A stretch of DNA of 43,891 bases from Chloroflexota bacterium (lineage in GTDB: Bacteria > Chloroflexota > Anaerolineae > J102): NCBI GenBank assembly GCA_029782215.1, contig JAKOVD010000148.1:1-43891 (forward strand), written 5' to 3'. A program made the position numbers and the translations under genes. The notes under the pieces are model-generated. The model did not search any database, had not been told where the DNA came from, and saw only the letters and a program-made list of their open reading frames with translations. Of the stretch, positions 33,200 to 41,825 are shown piece by piece; within the stretch, counting starts at the first letter, position 1, and each line of letters opens with the position of its first letter.

Positions 33200-33815
33200 G
33201 CCGGGCTACCGGCGCCAGCTCGAAGGCTACCGCTATGGTCCCGGCGTGTTCAAGGTGGATTATGCTCTGTCCGGGCCTGTGCCCTGGCAGGCAGAGGCCT
33301 GCCGCCACGCCGGGACGGTGCACCTGGGCGGGACGCTGCCGGAGATTGCGGCGGCAGAGCGAGCGGTGCACCAGGGCCAACACGCGGAGCGCCCCTTTGT
33401 CCTGGTGGCGCAGCAGAGCCTGTTCGACCCCAGCCGGGCGCCCGCAGGCCAGCACACCCTGTGGGCCTACTGCCACGTGCCCAACGGCTCCACCGTCGAC
33501 TGCACCGCCGCCATCGAGGCCCAGATCGAGCGCTTTGCCCCCGGCTTCCGCGACCTGGTCCTGGCCCGCCGCACCACCAACACGGTGGAACTGGAGACTT
33601 ACAACCCCAACTACGTGGGCGGCGACATCAATAACGGCGTCCAGGACCTGCGGCAGCTCTGGACGCGTCCCACCCTGCAGCGCAGCCCTTACAGCACACC
33701 GCTGCCCGGCGTCTACCTCTGCTCGTCGGCCACGCCCCCCGGCGGCGGCGTCCACGGCATGTGCGGCTATCACGCGGCACAGGCGGCGTTGAAGAGTCCG
33801 ACAATCATAGGTTGA
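33195..33815 (+). pseudogene. C-terminal fragment of a phytoene-desaturase-like FAD oxidoreductase
   Basis: From about 33195 the plus strand reads LPPGYRRQLEGYRYGPGVFK, then DYALSGPVPW, GTVHLGGTLPEIAAAERAV and the C-terminal FAD motif PGVYLCSSATPPGGGVHGM. This is the last 200 residues of a COG1233-type phytoene dehydrogenase/FAD amine-oxidase-fold protein. The N-terminal Rossmann GxGxxG and about 300 residues are absent. No start codon with a ribosome binding site lies in front. Its truncated end meets the truncated end of the E1 beta fragment within a few bases (33191-33205). The tail after YHAAQAAL departs from the family. Confidence 0.82.
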
Positions 33816-34015
33816 AGCTTGGCTGGCCTGCGTTAGGAAGCTGGCCTATTTCAAAAGTGAGTCGCACATGCGGCTGAGGGAGCCCAGCGGAGCCAGGACG
33901 ATTTCGTGGCTTCATCCATTGGGAAGGACCGCCAGGCCTGACGGCCCAACTGAAACAGAAAGAGGGCTCGTAACCGATGCATGTGCCTGCCGGAACTGGT
34001 GGTAGGATGCATGGC

Positions 34016-35224
34016 ATGTCTTACGCGAGCGTGTCCGACCTGCGGGGCTACAGCCGGCTTGCCATCGAGGCAGTCCTCGGCGTGACCAGTCTTGTCGAGA
34101 CAATGCATGCCAACATCACCAGCGTTCCGTGGATTCTTGGTGCTCCAGTGGCGGAACGCACCAGGGGTATTACCGGCCTTGTTTACAAGAGCATACGGGG
34201 CGTGACCCGTATGGTGGGTACGAGCATCGATACGCCGCTGGCCCTGTTCGCTCAGGATGTGGGACAGGCGGCGCCATCGCCCGAGCGCGAGGCGCTCCTT
34301 GCCATCGTGAACGGCATCCTCGGTGACTATCTGGCAGCCAGCAGAAATCCGCTGGAGATTCGCATGTCGCTGCGCCGCGAAGGCCGATCGCTGGAGTTGA
34401 CCTCGTCCGGTCTGGCGGCGGCAATCCCACAGCCGACCGGCAAGATCGTTCTCCTTGTGCATGGGCTGTGTATGAGTGACCAGCAGTGGCAGCGCCGGGA
34501 ACACAACCACGGAGCAGCGCTGGCCGCCGACGCCGGATTCACACCCGTCTACTTGAACTACAACGGCGGTCTACATATCTCGATCAATGGTCGTGCTTTT
34601 GCGAGGCAGATCGAGGCGCTGCTGCGGGTCTGGCCGATGCCCGTCGATGAGCTGGTTATCGTGGGGTACAGCATGGGCGGGTTGGTCACCCGGAGCGCCT
34701 GCCACTACGGCAAGCTCGAAGGTCACGGTTGGCTGGAGCGCCTGCGCAGGATCGTGTTCCTCGGGACGCCCCACCACGGGGCTCCCCTAGAACGGGGCGG
34801 CCATTGGGTGGAGGTGCTCCTGGGCGCCAGTCCCTACTCGGCGGCGCTGGCTCGTCTGGGCAAGGTTCGCAGCGCCGGGATTACCGACCTGCACTTCGGA
34901 AGCCTGGTCGACGATGACTGGGAACATCGCGACCGCTTCGCAACCACCAGGGTTGCATCACACGTCGTGGCGCTGCCGGCAGGCGTGCAGTGCTATGCGC
35001 TTGCCGCATCTCTCGCAGCAAGCGCGAACGCGCCCACGGGGCGGGTGATGGGGGACGGACTCGTGCCTTTGCACAGCGCACTGGGGGAGTGTGCGGATGC
35101 CAACCGCAAGCTGTCGATCCAGGAGTCGCATCAATGGGTTGGATACGGCATGGACCATCTGGACCTGCTCGAAAGGCAAGAGGTGTATGAGCAGATTCTG
35201 CGGTGTGTGAACGAGGCGCTCTGA
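34016..35224 (+). CDS. Alpha/beta-hydrolase, lipase/PGAP1-like
   Basis: A 402-residue hydrolase. ATG 34016 is favoured because AGGA lies eight bases upstream; an ATG at 33977 has a poorer site. Residues 1-115 form a helical N-terminal region (LRGYSRLAIEAVLGVTSLVE). The catalytic core shows the oxyanion strand VLLVHGLCMSDQQW, the nucleophile elbow GYSMGG, GTPHHGAPLERGGH typical of lipases of the PGAP1/GPI-deacylase-like group, the acid in MGDGLVPLHSA and the His in MDHLDLL. No signal peptide, so it is probably cytoplasmic or membrane-associated. Esterase or lipase activity is likely; substrate unknown. It is intact, between decayed neighbours. Confidence 0.85.
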   Translation: MSYASVSDLRGYSRLAIEAVLGVTSLVETMHANITSVPWILGAPVAERTRGITGLVYKSIRGVTRMVGTSIDTPLALFAQDVGQAAPSPEREALLAIVNGILGDYLAASRNPLEIRMSLRREGRSLELTSSGLAAAIPQPTGKIVLLVHGLCMSDQQWQRREHNHGAALAADAGFTPVYLNYNGGLHISINGRAFARQIEALLRVWPMPVDELVIVGYSMGGLVTRSACHYGKLEGHGWLERLRRIVFLGTPHHGAPLERGGHWVEVLLGASPYSAALARLGKVRSAGITDLHFGSLVDDDWEHRDRFATTRVASHVVALPAGVQCYALAASLAASANAPTGRVMGDGLVPLHSALGECADANRKLSIQESHQWVGYGMDHLDLLERQEVYEQILRCVNEAL

Positions 35225-35876
35225 CCACATCCGGCGCGCCTCCTGTTCATGCCATCGCCACAGGTCGCCCTCCTGGTCGTGCTGGCTGCCTTGAATATCA
35301 GTTGGATTCCGAGGGGCGCGTCGTGCTACCGGGAGGTGCCGCAGAGCGCGGATCGGCTGATTCGCGTGGCCCCGAAGCAGCAGTGCTAGGGTGCAAGCGA
35401 GGCACTGAAGGAACCCGCAGCCCTGGCGGTACCTGCAGAGAGCGAGACGGTGTCCGTCGCATCATTCTATCCCTGTCAAAGGGAGGACCTGCTATGGTCC
35501 GGTTGGTTCCCAAGCCCGGCTCTCCAGACGGGGCAACAAGGTGAGGCTGCAGCCGTATCCAAGCAGTGCCACCCGGCAGCCACACCCTCTGCGCCGCCGC
35601 CATGGACGTCTGGGGCAACAAGAACGATGTGGTCCCGGCCGCCTTCGATAACGCCCACGTGCGGTACCTGCCGCTCATCTTCGCCGGCCCCGCCCGCCGA
35701 CCGACTGTAGAGGCCTACGTCCGATGGGTCCCTTCGCCCACCCACTGCCCCCGATCATGTAGGGACGCAGGCCCCTGCCCTATCGCGCAACCTTGACCCG
35801 CACCCGAGACTCCTGACAGTCTGGCGATGCCCGCGTGGCGGATGTAAAATGTCTTCCGCTATGATGGCTCGAGCAT
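35225..35876 (+). other. Non-coding stretch with a possible surface-protein remnant
   Basis: About 650 bases without an intact gene. One plus-strand frame near 35566-35720 reads PPGSHTLCAAAMDVWGNKND and then AHVRYLPLIFAGPA. The first part resembles the last strands of an Ig- or fibronectin-like domain and the YLPLI stretch resembles C-terminal ends of secreted proteins in Chloroflexota, so this may be the remnant of such a gene. It has no start and its tail is unlike any family, so the call is tentative. Near 35845 is a candidate promoter for the next gene. Confidence 0.35.
35845..35850 (+). promoter_or_regulatory. Possible -10 for the glycosyltransferase pair
   Basis: TAAAAT at 35845-35850 matches five of six -10 positions, with TGGCGA 17 bases upstream as a weak -35. 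Transcription would start about 20 bases before the ATG at 35877, leaving a very short leader with no clear ribosome binding site. Confidence 0.35.
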
Positions 35877-36632
35877 ATGATGCCTGAAAAGGGCGCACCC
35901 ACGGAGCAGATCAGCGTCATCCTGGCGACGTACAACCGTGCCCGCTTGCTGCGCCCAGCGCTGGAGAGCATTCTCCGCCAGGCCCGTGTTCCCGATGAAG
36001 TGATCGTAGTCGACGACGGTTCGACGGATGACACCCCCGCGGTCGTCCAGGACCTGATCAATGAAACCGCAGCGCCGATCCGCTACCTTTGGCAGGCGAA
36101 TCGCGGGCAGCCGGCTGCGCTCAACCATGGGCTGCGTGCGGCGCGCGGCGGCGTCATCGCCTTTCTTGATTCTGATGATCTGTGGCCGGCCGATCGCTTG
36201 CCGGCTCAGCTAGCGTTTTTCCATCGGGAAGGGCCGTCCGACGCCCAGCCTGTGGGCATCGTGCTGGGGCGCAAAGAACGCTTTGCCGATGGCGTCACGG
36301 TCAATCCCTCCGAGTTGGCTGCTGCCAACCGGCGCCCGGTGCACTACTCTCTCGGCGCGGCGCTGGTGGCGCGTTGGGTGTTCGATAGGGTTGGCCTGTT
36401 CGATGAGGAGATAGGCTACAGCGCTGATTGGGATTGGTTCATGCGCGCCCTCGAGCTGGGGATTGTGATGGCCGCAGACCCACGCGTCACGGTCTTGGGG
36501 CGCATTCACGGCAGCAACATCACCAGCGATCGCGCCGTGGGCATACGGCAGACAGCGCACCTGGTCAAAAGGCACCTGGATCGCCAACGCGCCCAAGACG
36601 CCGCGACCCCCCAGGCACCCGATGACGCCTGA
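35877..36632 (+). CDS. Family 2 glycosyltransferase, first of a pair
   Basis: A 251-residue GT-A fold enzyme. Seen: the nucleotide-binding strand ISVILATYNRARLLRPALES, VIVVDDGSTDDTP, the DxD-type metal site AFLDSDDLWP (about 98-107) and a late ADWDWFMRALELG segment with the acceptor-side Asp. A C-terminal RIHGSNIT motif is shared with the next gene. No membrane helices, so it transfers a sugar at the cytoplasmic face, probably in surface polysaccharide or glycolipid synthesis. Two adjacent ATGs open the frame (35877 and 35880). The next gene starts 15 bases after its stop, so the two are an operon. Confidence 0.87.
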   Translation: MMPEKGAPTEQISVILATYNRARLLRPALESILRQARVPDEVIVVDDGSTDDTPAVVQDLINETAAPIRYLWQANRGQPAALNHGLRAARGGVIAFLDSDDLWPADRLPAQLAFFHREGPSDAQPVGIVLGRKERFADGVTVNPSELAAANRRPVHYSLGAALVARWVFDRVGLFDEEIGYSADWDWFMRALELGIVMAADPRVTVLGRIHGSNITSDRAVGIRQTAHLVKRHLDRQRAQDAATPQAPDDA

Positions 36633-36647
36633 TCCCCCCTGCTAAGT

Positions 36648-37337
36648 ATGATCGTGCCCACCCCTGTATCAGTCATCGTGCCCGTCTATAACGGCGAACG
36701 CTTCCTGGCGGAAGCCCTGCAGAGCATCTGCGCCCAGGACTACCAGCCCTTGGAACTGCTGGTCGTTGATGATGGCTCGACCGATACCAGTGCCGCAATC
36801 GCCGCCGGTTTCCCCGGCGTCCGCGTTCTGCGCAAGGCGCACAGCGGCCTGGCGGCAACGCTCAACCACGGCCTCCGCCAGGCCGGCGGCGAGATGCTGG
36901 CCTTCCTCGATGCCGATGACCGCTGGCTGCCGGGCAAGCTGGCGCTCCAGGTGGCTGCGCTGCACCGGCAGCCGGACCTGGACATGGTCTTTGGACACGT
37001 CCGCCAGTTCACGGTTTGCCAGGAAGCGGATGGGGAGAGAGAGGTCTTCTCCCGGCCCCAGCCGGTGCTGAGCAAGTCGGCGCTTCTGATCCGGTCCGCC
37101 TCTTTCTGGCGGGTCGGTGAATTTGTCGAGCAGCGCGACCGGCACGACTTTCTGGACTGGTACGCCCGGGCCCTGGCAGCCGGTCTGCAGGCGGCCATCC
37201 TGCCTGACCTGCTGGTCGAGCGGCGCATCCACGACAGCAATGTCGGCCGCACCGATCCCGCGGCACAGCAGCAGCGCTACTTGAACACGCTGCGCGCCCT
37301 GATACAGCAGCGCCGCCAGTCTGCCGTAGACGGCTGA
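36648..37337 (+). CDS. Family 2 glycosyltransferase, second of a pair
   Basis: A 229-residue GT-A enzyme with VSVIVPVYNGERFLAEAL, LLVVDDGSTDTS, AFLDADDRWLPGKL (metal site near 88-90) and RHDFLDWYARALAAGLQ. It shares the overall plan and the C-terminal RIHDSNVG motif with the preceding gene (RIHGSNIT), which suggests a tandem duplication followed by divergence. Likely acts in the same glycan pathway on a different acceptor. It converges with the EamA transporter gene 56 bases away. Donor and acceptor cannot be told from the sequence. Confidence 0.87.
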   Translation: MIVPTPVSVIVPVYNGERFLAEALQSICAQDYQPLELLVVDDGSTDTSAAIAAGFPGVRVLRKAHSGLAATLNHGLRQAGGEMLAFLDADDRWLPGKLALQVAALHRQPDLDMVFGHVRQFTVCQEADGEREVFSRPQPVLSKSALLIRSASFWRVGEFVEQRDRHDFLDWYARALAAGLQAAILPDLLVERRIHDSNVGRTDPAAQQQRYLNTLRALIQQRRQSAVDG

Positions 37338-37393
37338 CCCTGCTGCACCTCCGGCGCCCGCCCTCTTAGGGTTCACCCCCTCAGCCACCGCGC

Positions 37394-38320
37394 TCAGCCT
37401 TCAGGCGGTGACGTGGTCATCGTGGCGGAGGCCGCTGCGGGACGTCTCTGGTTGCCGGCGACCTCAACGACGCCAGCACCCACCACGAGAGCAGCGCCCA
37501 GGGCCTGGCGAGGCCCGAACGGCTCTCCCGAAAGCAGGGCGGCACTCGCGATCCCTACCACAGCCTCGATCTGGAGCAGGATGCCGAGGCGGCCAGGGTC
37601 GATGGCACGCGAACCCCAGTAGATCCCTGACATCACGGGGATAAGGAAGCAGACAGCGACCAGCATCAGCCACGGAGCCAGGCGCACCAACTGGGGGAGA
37701 TCCGGCGGTTGACCCAACGCTGCCAGCGGGACCATAGCGAGTGCCAAAGCGCCGGCGGAGCCATACAGGAAAAAGGCAAAGACCTGCTCAAAAACCGGCG
37801 TCTCAGGCGCCTGGCGGACGCGCATGGCCCCGAAGGCGAAGATAACGCCAGCCAGCAGGGCCATCACGTCCCCGATGTTGGCCGAAGCAGAGGAACCGCC
37901 ACCTGGACCCAGTATGGCGAGCATCCCTGAGAGGCTGAGCAAGAGGGCCATCGCCCTCCACCTCGTGAACGGCCGGTGCATGAGGCCCAGCTCGAGGAGG
38001 GTTCCCCATGCCGGCATCGCATAGAAAAGGATGAGAGCCCTCGCGACCTCGGTGAGGAGCAGGCTGTCGAGGTAGAGCGCGACGGCGACGCCAACCAACA
38101 GTCCAGTTCGATACTGCTTGATCCCGGCTGGCTGCCTGCGCGCCACCCGCAAGAGGGCGAAGGGGATAAGCGCGACGAGCGGCGCGAGGAATTGGCCGAA
38201 GGTGGTCCAAGCCGGCGCGAGACCTTCGCTCTGAAACGCTCTGAGTGGAATCCAGAACAAGCCCCAGGCCGCCGAAGCGCCCGCCACGACAAGCTCCGGA
38301 TAGGGTGGCCTTCGTTTCAT
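37394..38320 (-). CDS. EamA/DMT-family transporter
   Basis: A 308-residue inner-membrane protein with ten predicted helices in two EamA halves. Seen: PELVVAGASAAWGLFWIPLR in helix 1, a LFYAMPAWGTLLELGLM segment ending the first half, and the second-half SGIYWGSRAIDPGRLGILLQ followed by the typical EPFGPRQALGAALVVGAGVV last helix. DMT carriers export amino acids, nucleobases or other small metabolites; specificity is not readable here. It is a single minus-strand gene between the glycosyltransferases and the large FecR-like protein, with a 47-base gap to the latter. Confidence 0.88.
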   Translation of the reverse strand: MKRRPPYPELVVAGASAAWGLFWIPLRAFQSEGLAPAWTTFGQFLAPLVALIPFALLRVARRQPAGIKQYRTGLLVGVAVALYLDSLLLTEVARALILFYAMPAWGTLLELGLMHRPFTRWRAMALLLSLSGMLAILGPGGGSSASANIGDVMALLAGVIFAFGAMRVRQAPETPVFEQVFAFFLYGSAGALALAMVPLAALGQPPDLPQLVRLAPWLMLVAVCFLIPVMSGIYWGSRAIDPGRLGILLQIEAVVGIASAALLSGEPFGPRQALGAALVVGAGVVEVAGNQRRPAAASATMTTSPPEG

Positions 38321-38367
38321 GACTTATCCGATTTGCTATGAGATCCGGTGCCGTGTGGCGTTCTAGT

Positions 38368-41268
38368 TCAGTGGTCTGCGTGACTCTCCACACGAGTCTG
38401 CCGGGGTGTGGCTGGCAGCCGTCGCGGGGTGCTCGCTGACGGCTGGGCGAGGCCCTGAGCTTCCAGCTTGAGGATCGTGAACTTCGCCTGCAGCGCCGTT
38501 GGTTTGCTGGCCCCTTCGGCGGAATCGATGGCAGCGCCCAGGAACACAGGCGAAGCGAATCCGGCGTCAAATTCGTCAAGCCGCAGCCAAGCGCCGCCGG
38601 ACCTGTAGTACGTCGTCAGGGTTGCGCCGCGCCGCAGCATTCTGAACTCGCCCTCATATCCCTTGGCTTCGACCCAGCGATAGCGTCCCCACCCACCGTT
38701 CTTCCTCAGGTCCGTGTCAATGCGCAATCCAGTTTCGTCCGCTTGCCGCAGGCGAATATAGGCGTAGTCTGTATCATTCCCGGCATCGGCAAAGATGAAC
38801 AGGCTGCGATTCTCGCCGGGCTGATGGCGCCAGGGTGGCGCCGCAAAACGCACGACGATCTCGAAATCGCCGTCCACTCGCTGACCCACACTTGCACTGA
38901 CCTCGCCCGGTTTGTCGCGGTCAACACTCAGCGTCACGGCCTGACCCCGCACCTCCGCCGCCCCGCACCACTGCACGCAGTCCCATGCCGGCCCTGGAAG
39001 CGAACCCGGGCGGCCGGTGTGCAGGGTGACTGCGGACAGCGTATTCACTGCCGGTTCGCTGTTGCTGCCGTCGAACGCATGCCGCTTAAACAGCCACCCC
39101 ACCCACAGCGAATCGGGCGCCGCCAACACCTGCCGTGTCGACAGGTTCCAGTGCTCTCCGTCCGTGCTCCAGTAGGTGCGCCACAGATCTCCGCGCCGCG
39201 TGAGAAGCAGCTTGACCGCCTTGCGGGGAGCATCAGGGCCGGCCGCGAAGCGCGTGCCGTAGCCGATCAGCTTGTTGAGGCCATCCATGCGCAGCCAGCC
39301 GCCGCCAAGGATGCAGTACTGGGCGGCGAAGCTGTCCCTGGCCATCTGCCCGGCGTGGAAGCCCAGGTAAGCGCCGGGTGCGTAGATCAGGAACTCCGTG
39401 ATCGCACTGGCATTGGACTTACACGAGAGTAGCAGCTCGCCAGCCAGGTCAAAATCCCCGGTCACAGGGTGCAGCAGCCGCGGCGCCTTCGATTCCCAGT
39501 ACCAGAACTCATTGCCGTCTGGGACCGTGATCTTGAACACGCCCGCTGCGGGCGATGCCACTTGCGCATCCCGTCGAGGGTCTTCCCAGATCCAGCCATC
39601 CCCGAACCGGCCCTGCCGGTAGGTGGGTGTGTAGCTGCCCGGCGCTACCGTTGGGACTTCGATCTGCACAGCCGTCACCGGAATGCCGTCGATCGTGTAG
39701 TCGTCGTCCGGATCGTGCTTGTATGGCTTCAGGTCGCCGCCAGGTAGATCGCACTGTTTCCCGGCCGCCACTGCCAGCGGCTTGCCTCGGGATCGGCCGA
39801 TCGAGACGGTGCCCGCAATCACATAGACCGTGGCGCTCTCTTCCTTCCGGCGCACGATGAATTCAACTGGACCCTCGTTCGCCGCTTCCACCGTGTGGCC
39901 AAAGCCGTCGTCGATTGCCGTTCCCCTCGGCCGCTTGGCGCCGTCCGCCTCCGCCCGCACATAGTGCACTCCACCCTTCTTGAGATGGACAACGGTTGTG
40001 TTCCCGCGTGTCGTAAACGTGACCAGACTCAGGGGCTCGATGATCAGGCGTGAGCTCAGGACCACGATGGCCGGGTCAATCTCCGTTTGCAGTGCATCGC
40101 CCTTCAGCAGGGCTGCGCCGATCTGAGCCGGCTTAGCGGCGTTGAGCGCCTCGATGGTGAGGCTGGCCTGCCACGTCTGGGTGAAGTAGCAGCCGAGGAC
40201 TCCGCCCAAAGGCGCCGAACCCTGAGGGGGACTGACCCTAATGTAGAGGCGACCGGGCCGGTCCCACGACGCCTTGCCGGACAGGTCGTTGCTGGTGGTC
40301 TGTCCAGAGAGACTCAGGAGCCTGGTTGCCGAGGTGTAGGTCGAACCCACGGCGGCAGCGAAAGAAACCGTCAGCGAGGTGTTGGCATTCCCTTCCGTCC
40401 AACGAAAAGGAACGGGCGGCGTGCCCTTCAATGCGACAACTGCTGATCCCGCGGCAGCCACTTCGTAGGGCCCCAGGTCGATGGGCTGAGGGATGGGATC
40501 CGACTCCTTCTTGCGCTCGGCGTAGCGCCCGTTGCCCTGCCATACCTTCCCTGCCTGGGTGATGGCGCCCGGCAGTCCGCGGATCAGGGAGGCCGTGATC
40601 ACGGCGTCGAAGGCGCCGGCCATGAGACGAGCCAGGACGCGGTCACTCTCCCTTCCTGCAGATGCCGCCGCGCTGCTGTCGCCGTCCTCCGGCTCCGCTG
40701 CCGGGGCGCCCTCTGGTTTGTCCTCTGGGGCTCCAGCCCCCTCCTCTGGCGTTTGCACATCCTCCTTGCCTGCGGGGCGGGCTGGTTCTTCGTGCTTCTC
40801 TGCTTTGCGAGGCTTGTCCTTCGCCGCCGGCTTGGTCTTTGGGTTTGTCACCGATTTCGCCTTGGGTGTCACCTCCGGCTTCGGCGGTGGCGGCGGGGGA
40901 GTGACTGAAATGGGCGCGATGGGGGGCACGGGTTCAAAGTCCACATCGGGCAGTTCCTTCCGCATCGACGCTTCCACCTCGACGAACAGCCGGTTCACCT
41001 CCTCCACAAGCGGCTGCCACGCCGCGTGCTTGGCCGGCCATTTCGCCTTGCGCACGGTGGCGAAGCTCCTCTCGATGGCGCGATGCCAATCAGCAAAGGA
41101 CCCCGGTAGGGGAAGGATCTCCCGGGCCGTTTGCACCAGGGCGCGAATGTTGCCGGCGAACTTCTTCTCGGCCGCATTCTGGCTTTTCTCGATTTGGCTG
41201 GCAAGCGCCACACACTGCTTCTCGCGGGCCGTAATGGCGCCGTTTCGGTACTTCTTTGCCCCAGGCAT
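38368..41268 (-). CDS. Large multi-domain protein with FecR-like and lectin-like (DUF1349-type) regions
   Basis: A 966-residue protein I cannot name. Residues 1-115 are a charged helical domain (ITAREKQCVALASQIEKSQN) without a signal peptide; 115-215 are a Pro/Lys/Glu linker; about 280-400 form a beta-rich unknown region; about 405-525 resemble a FecR/iron-sensor-like repeat domain (VVLSSRLIIEPLSLVTF, HLKKGGVHYVRAEADG, TVYVIAGTVSIGRSRGK). About 560-760 and 770-945 are two concanavalin-like sandwiches of the DUF1349 type, with FWYWESKAPRLLHPVTGDFD and AYIRLRQADETGLRI. GGGAG lies seven bases before the ATG. The missing signal peptide conflicts with sugar-binding domains usually found outside the cell, so export may be by another route. 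It has no operon partner. Confidence 0.68.
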   Translation of the reverse strand: MPGAKKYRNGAITAREKQCVALASQIEKSQNAAEKKFAGNIRALVQTAREILPLPGSFADWHRAIERSFATVRKAKWPAKHAAWQPLVEEVNRLFVEVEASMRKELPDVDFEPVPPIAPISVTPPPPPPKPEVTPKAKSVTNPKTKPAAKDKPRKAEKHEEPARPAGKEDVQTPEEGAGAPEDKPEGAPAAEPEDGDSSAAASAGRESDRVLARLMAGAFDAVITASLIRGLPGAITQAGKVWQGNGRYAERKKESDPIPQPIDLGPYEVAAAGSAVVALKGTPPVPFRWTEGNANTSLTVSFAAAVGSTYTSATRLLSLSGQTTSNDLSGKASWDRPGRLYIRVSPPQGSAPLGGVLGCYFTQTWQASLTIEALNAAKPAQIGAALLKGDALQTEIDPAIVVLSSRLIIEPLSLVTFTTRGNTTVVHLKKGGVHYVRAEADGAKRPRGTAIDDGFGHTVEAANEGPVEFIVRRKEESATVYVIAGTVSIGRSRGKPLAVAAGKQCDLPGGDLKPYKHDPDDDYTIDGIPVTAVQIEVPTVAPGSYTPTYRQGRFGDGWIWEDPRRDAQVASPAAGVFKITVPDGNEFWYWESKAPRLLHPVTGDFDLAGELLLSCKSNASAITEFLIYAPGAYLGFHAGQMARDSFAAQYCILGGGWLRMDGLNKLIGYGTRFAAGPDAPRKAVKLLLTRRGDLWRTYWSTDGEHWNLSTRQVLAAPDSLWVGWLFKRHAFDGSNSEPAVNTLSAVTLHTGRPGSLPGPAWDCVQWCGAAEVRGQAVTLSVDRDKPGEVSASVGQRVDGDFEIVVRFAAPPWRHQPGENRSLFIFADAGNDTDYAYIRLRQADETGLRIDTDLRKNGGWGRYRWVEAKGYEGEFRMLRRGATLTTYYRSGGAWLRLDEFDAGFASPVFLGAAIDSAEGASKPTALQAKFTILKLEAQGLAQPSASTPRRLPATPRQTRVESHADH

Positions 41269-41579
41269 CGTGTTCTCCCGTTGTTCTGGCGGCTCGGCTC
41301 TGAGCCAGACAGGGTGTCAGACGAAGCCAGCATAGCACACTCTCATGGCGCGTGCCAGATCGCCAGCGAATCGCATGAGGACCGCCGCTGGTGGACAATA
41401 TCGTCGCCATTCAGCAGTCCGCAGTGACACACTTCCTCTTGCTCCATTTGACAATTACCGGAATCTGCGTTACAAACAGGTCAAGTGGTCTGACCAATGA
41501 TGCTCCCACCGGCTTCGAGGTGAGTAGAGAGAAAAGCGAAAAGAGGACGGAGGACACGTATCTCGTATTCCCCAAGCCC
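41269..41579. other. Gap upstream of the large protein gene, nothing recognised
   Basis: About 310 bases between divergent genes. It contains the presumed leader and promoter of the 966-residue protein gene on the minus strand, but no convincing -35/-10 pair was seen. Towards 41580 it passes into the heptamer array. Confidence 0.4.
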
Positions 41580-41825
41580 TCACGCATCACGTACTACGTA
41601 CTGCGTACTGCGTAATAGGTCGTCACTCATCAGGTTCTTACGTATTACGCATCAAGAATCACGATCCCGCTACCTTCCAAGCCAATAGTCGCTTGTTCTA
41701 CGCGTATCACGTACTCCGTACTGCATAGTGCGCAATATGTCATCACGCATTCTTACGCATTACGCATTACGCAACACGGACCCGCCACCTGCCACCCGCC
41801 ACCTGCTACCCGCTCCCTGCTACTC
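41580..41825. repeat. Long degenerate heptamer array running up to the FadR-type start codon
   Basis: Units such as ACGCATC, ACGTACT, ACGTACT, GCGTACT, GCGTAAT (from 41581), CGCGTAT, CACGTAC, TCCGTAC (from 41701) and TTACGCA three times (41753-41773) keep 7-base phase in blocks with occasional slips. The final block (CCCGCCA, CCTGCCA, CCCGCCA, CCTGCTA, CCCGCTC, CCTGCTA; 41781-41822) is in phase with the preceding TTACGCA units and ends three bases before the ATG. Longest array of the family in the window; it leaves no room for an ordinary ribosome binding site. Confidence 0.82.

Noticed and set aside
41580..41825. Tandem repeats considered as a CRISPR array
   Set aside because: Units are 7 bases and directly adjacent with no spacers; there are no cas genes in the window.
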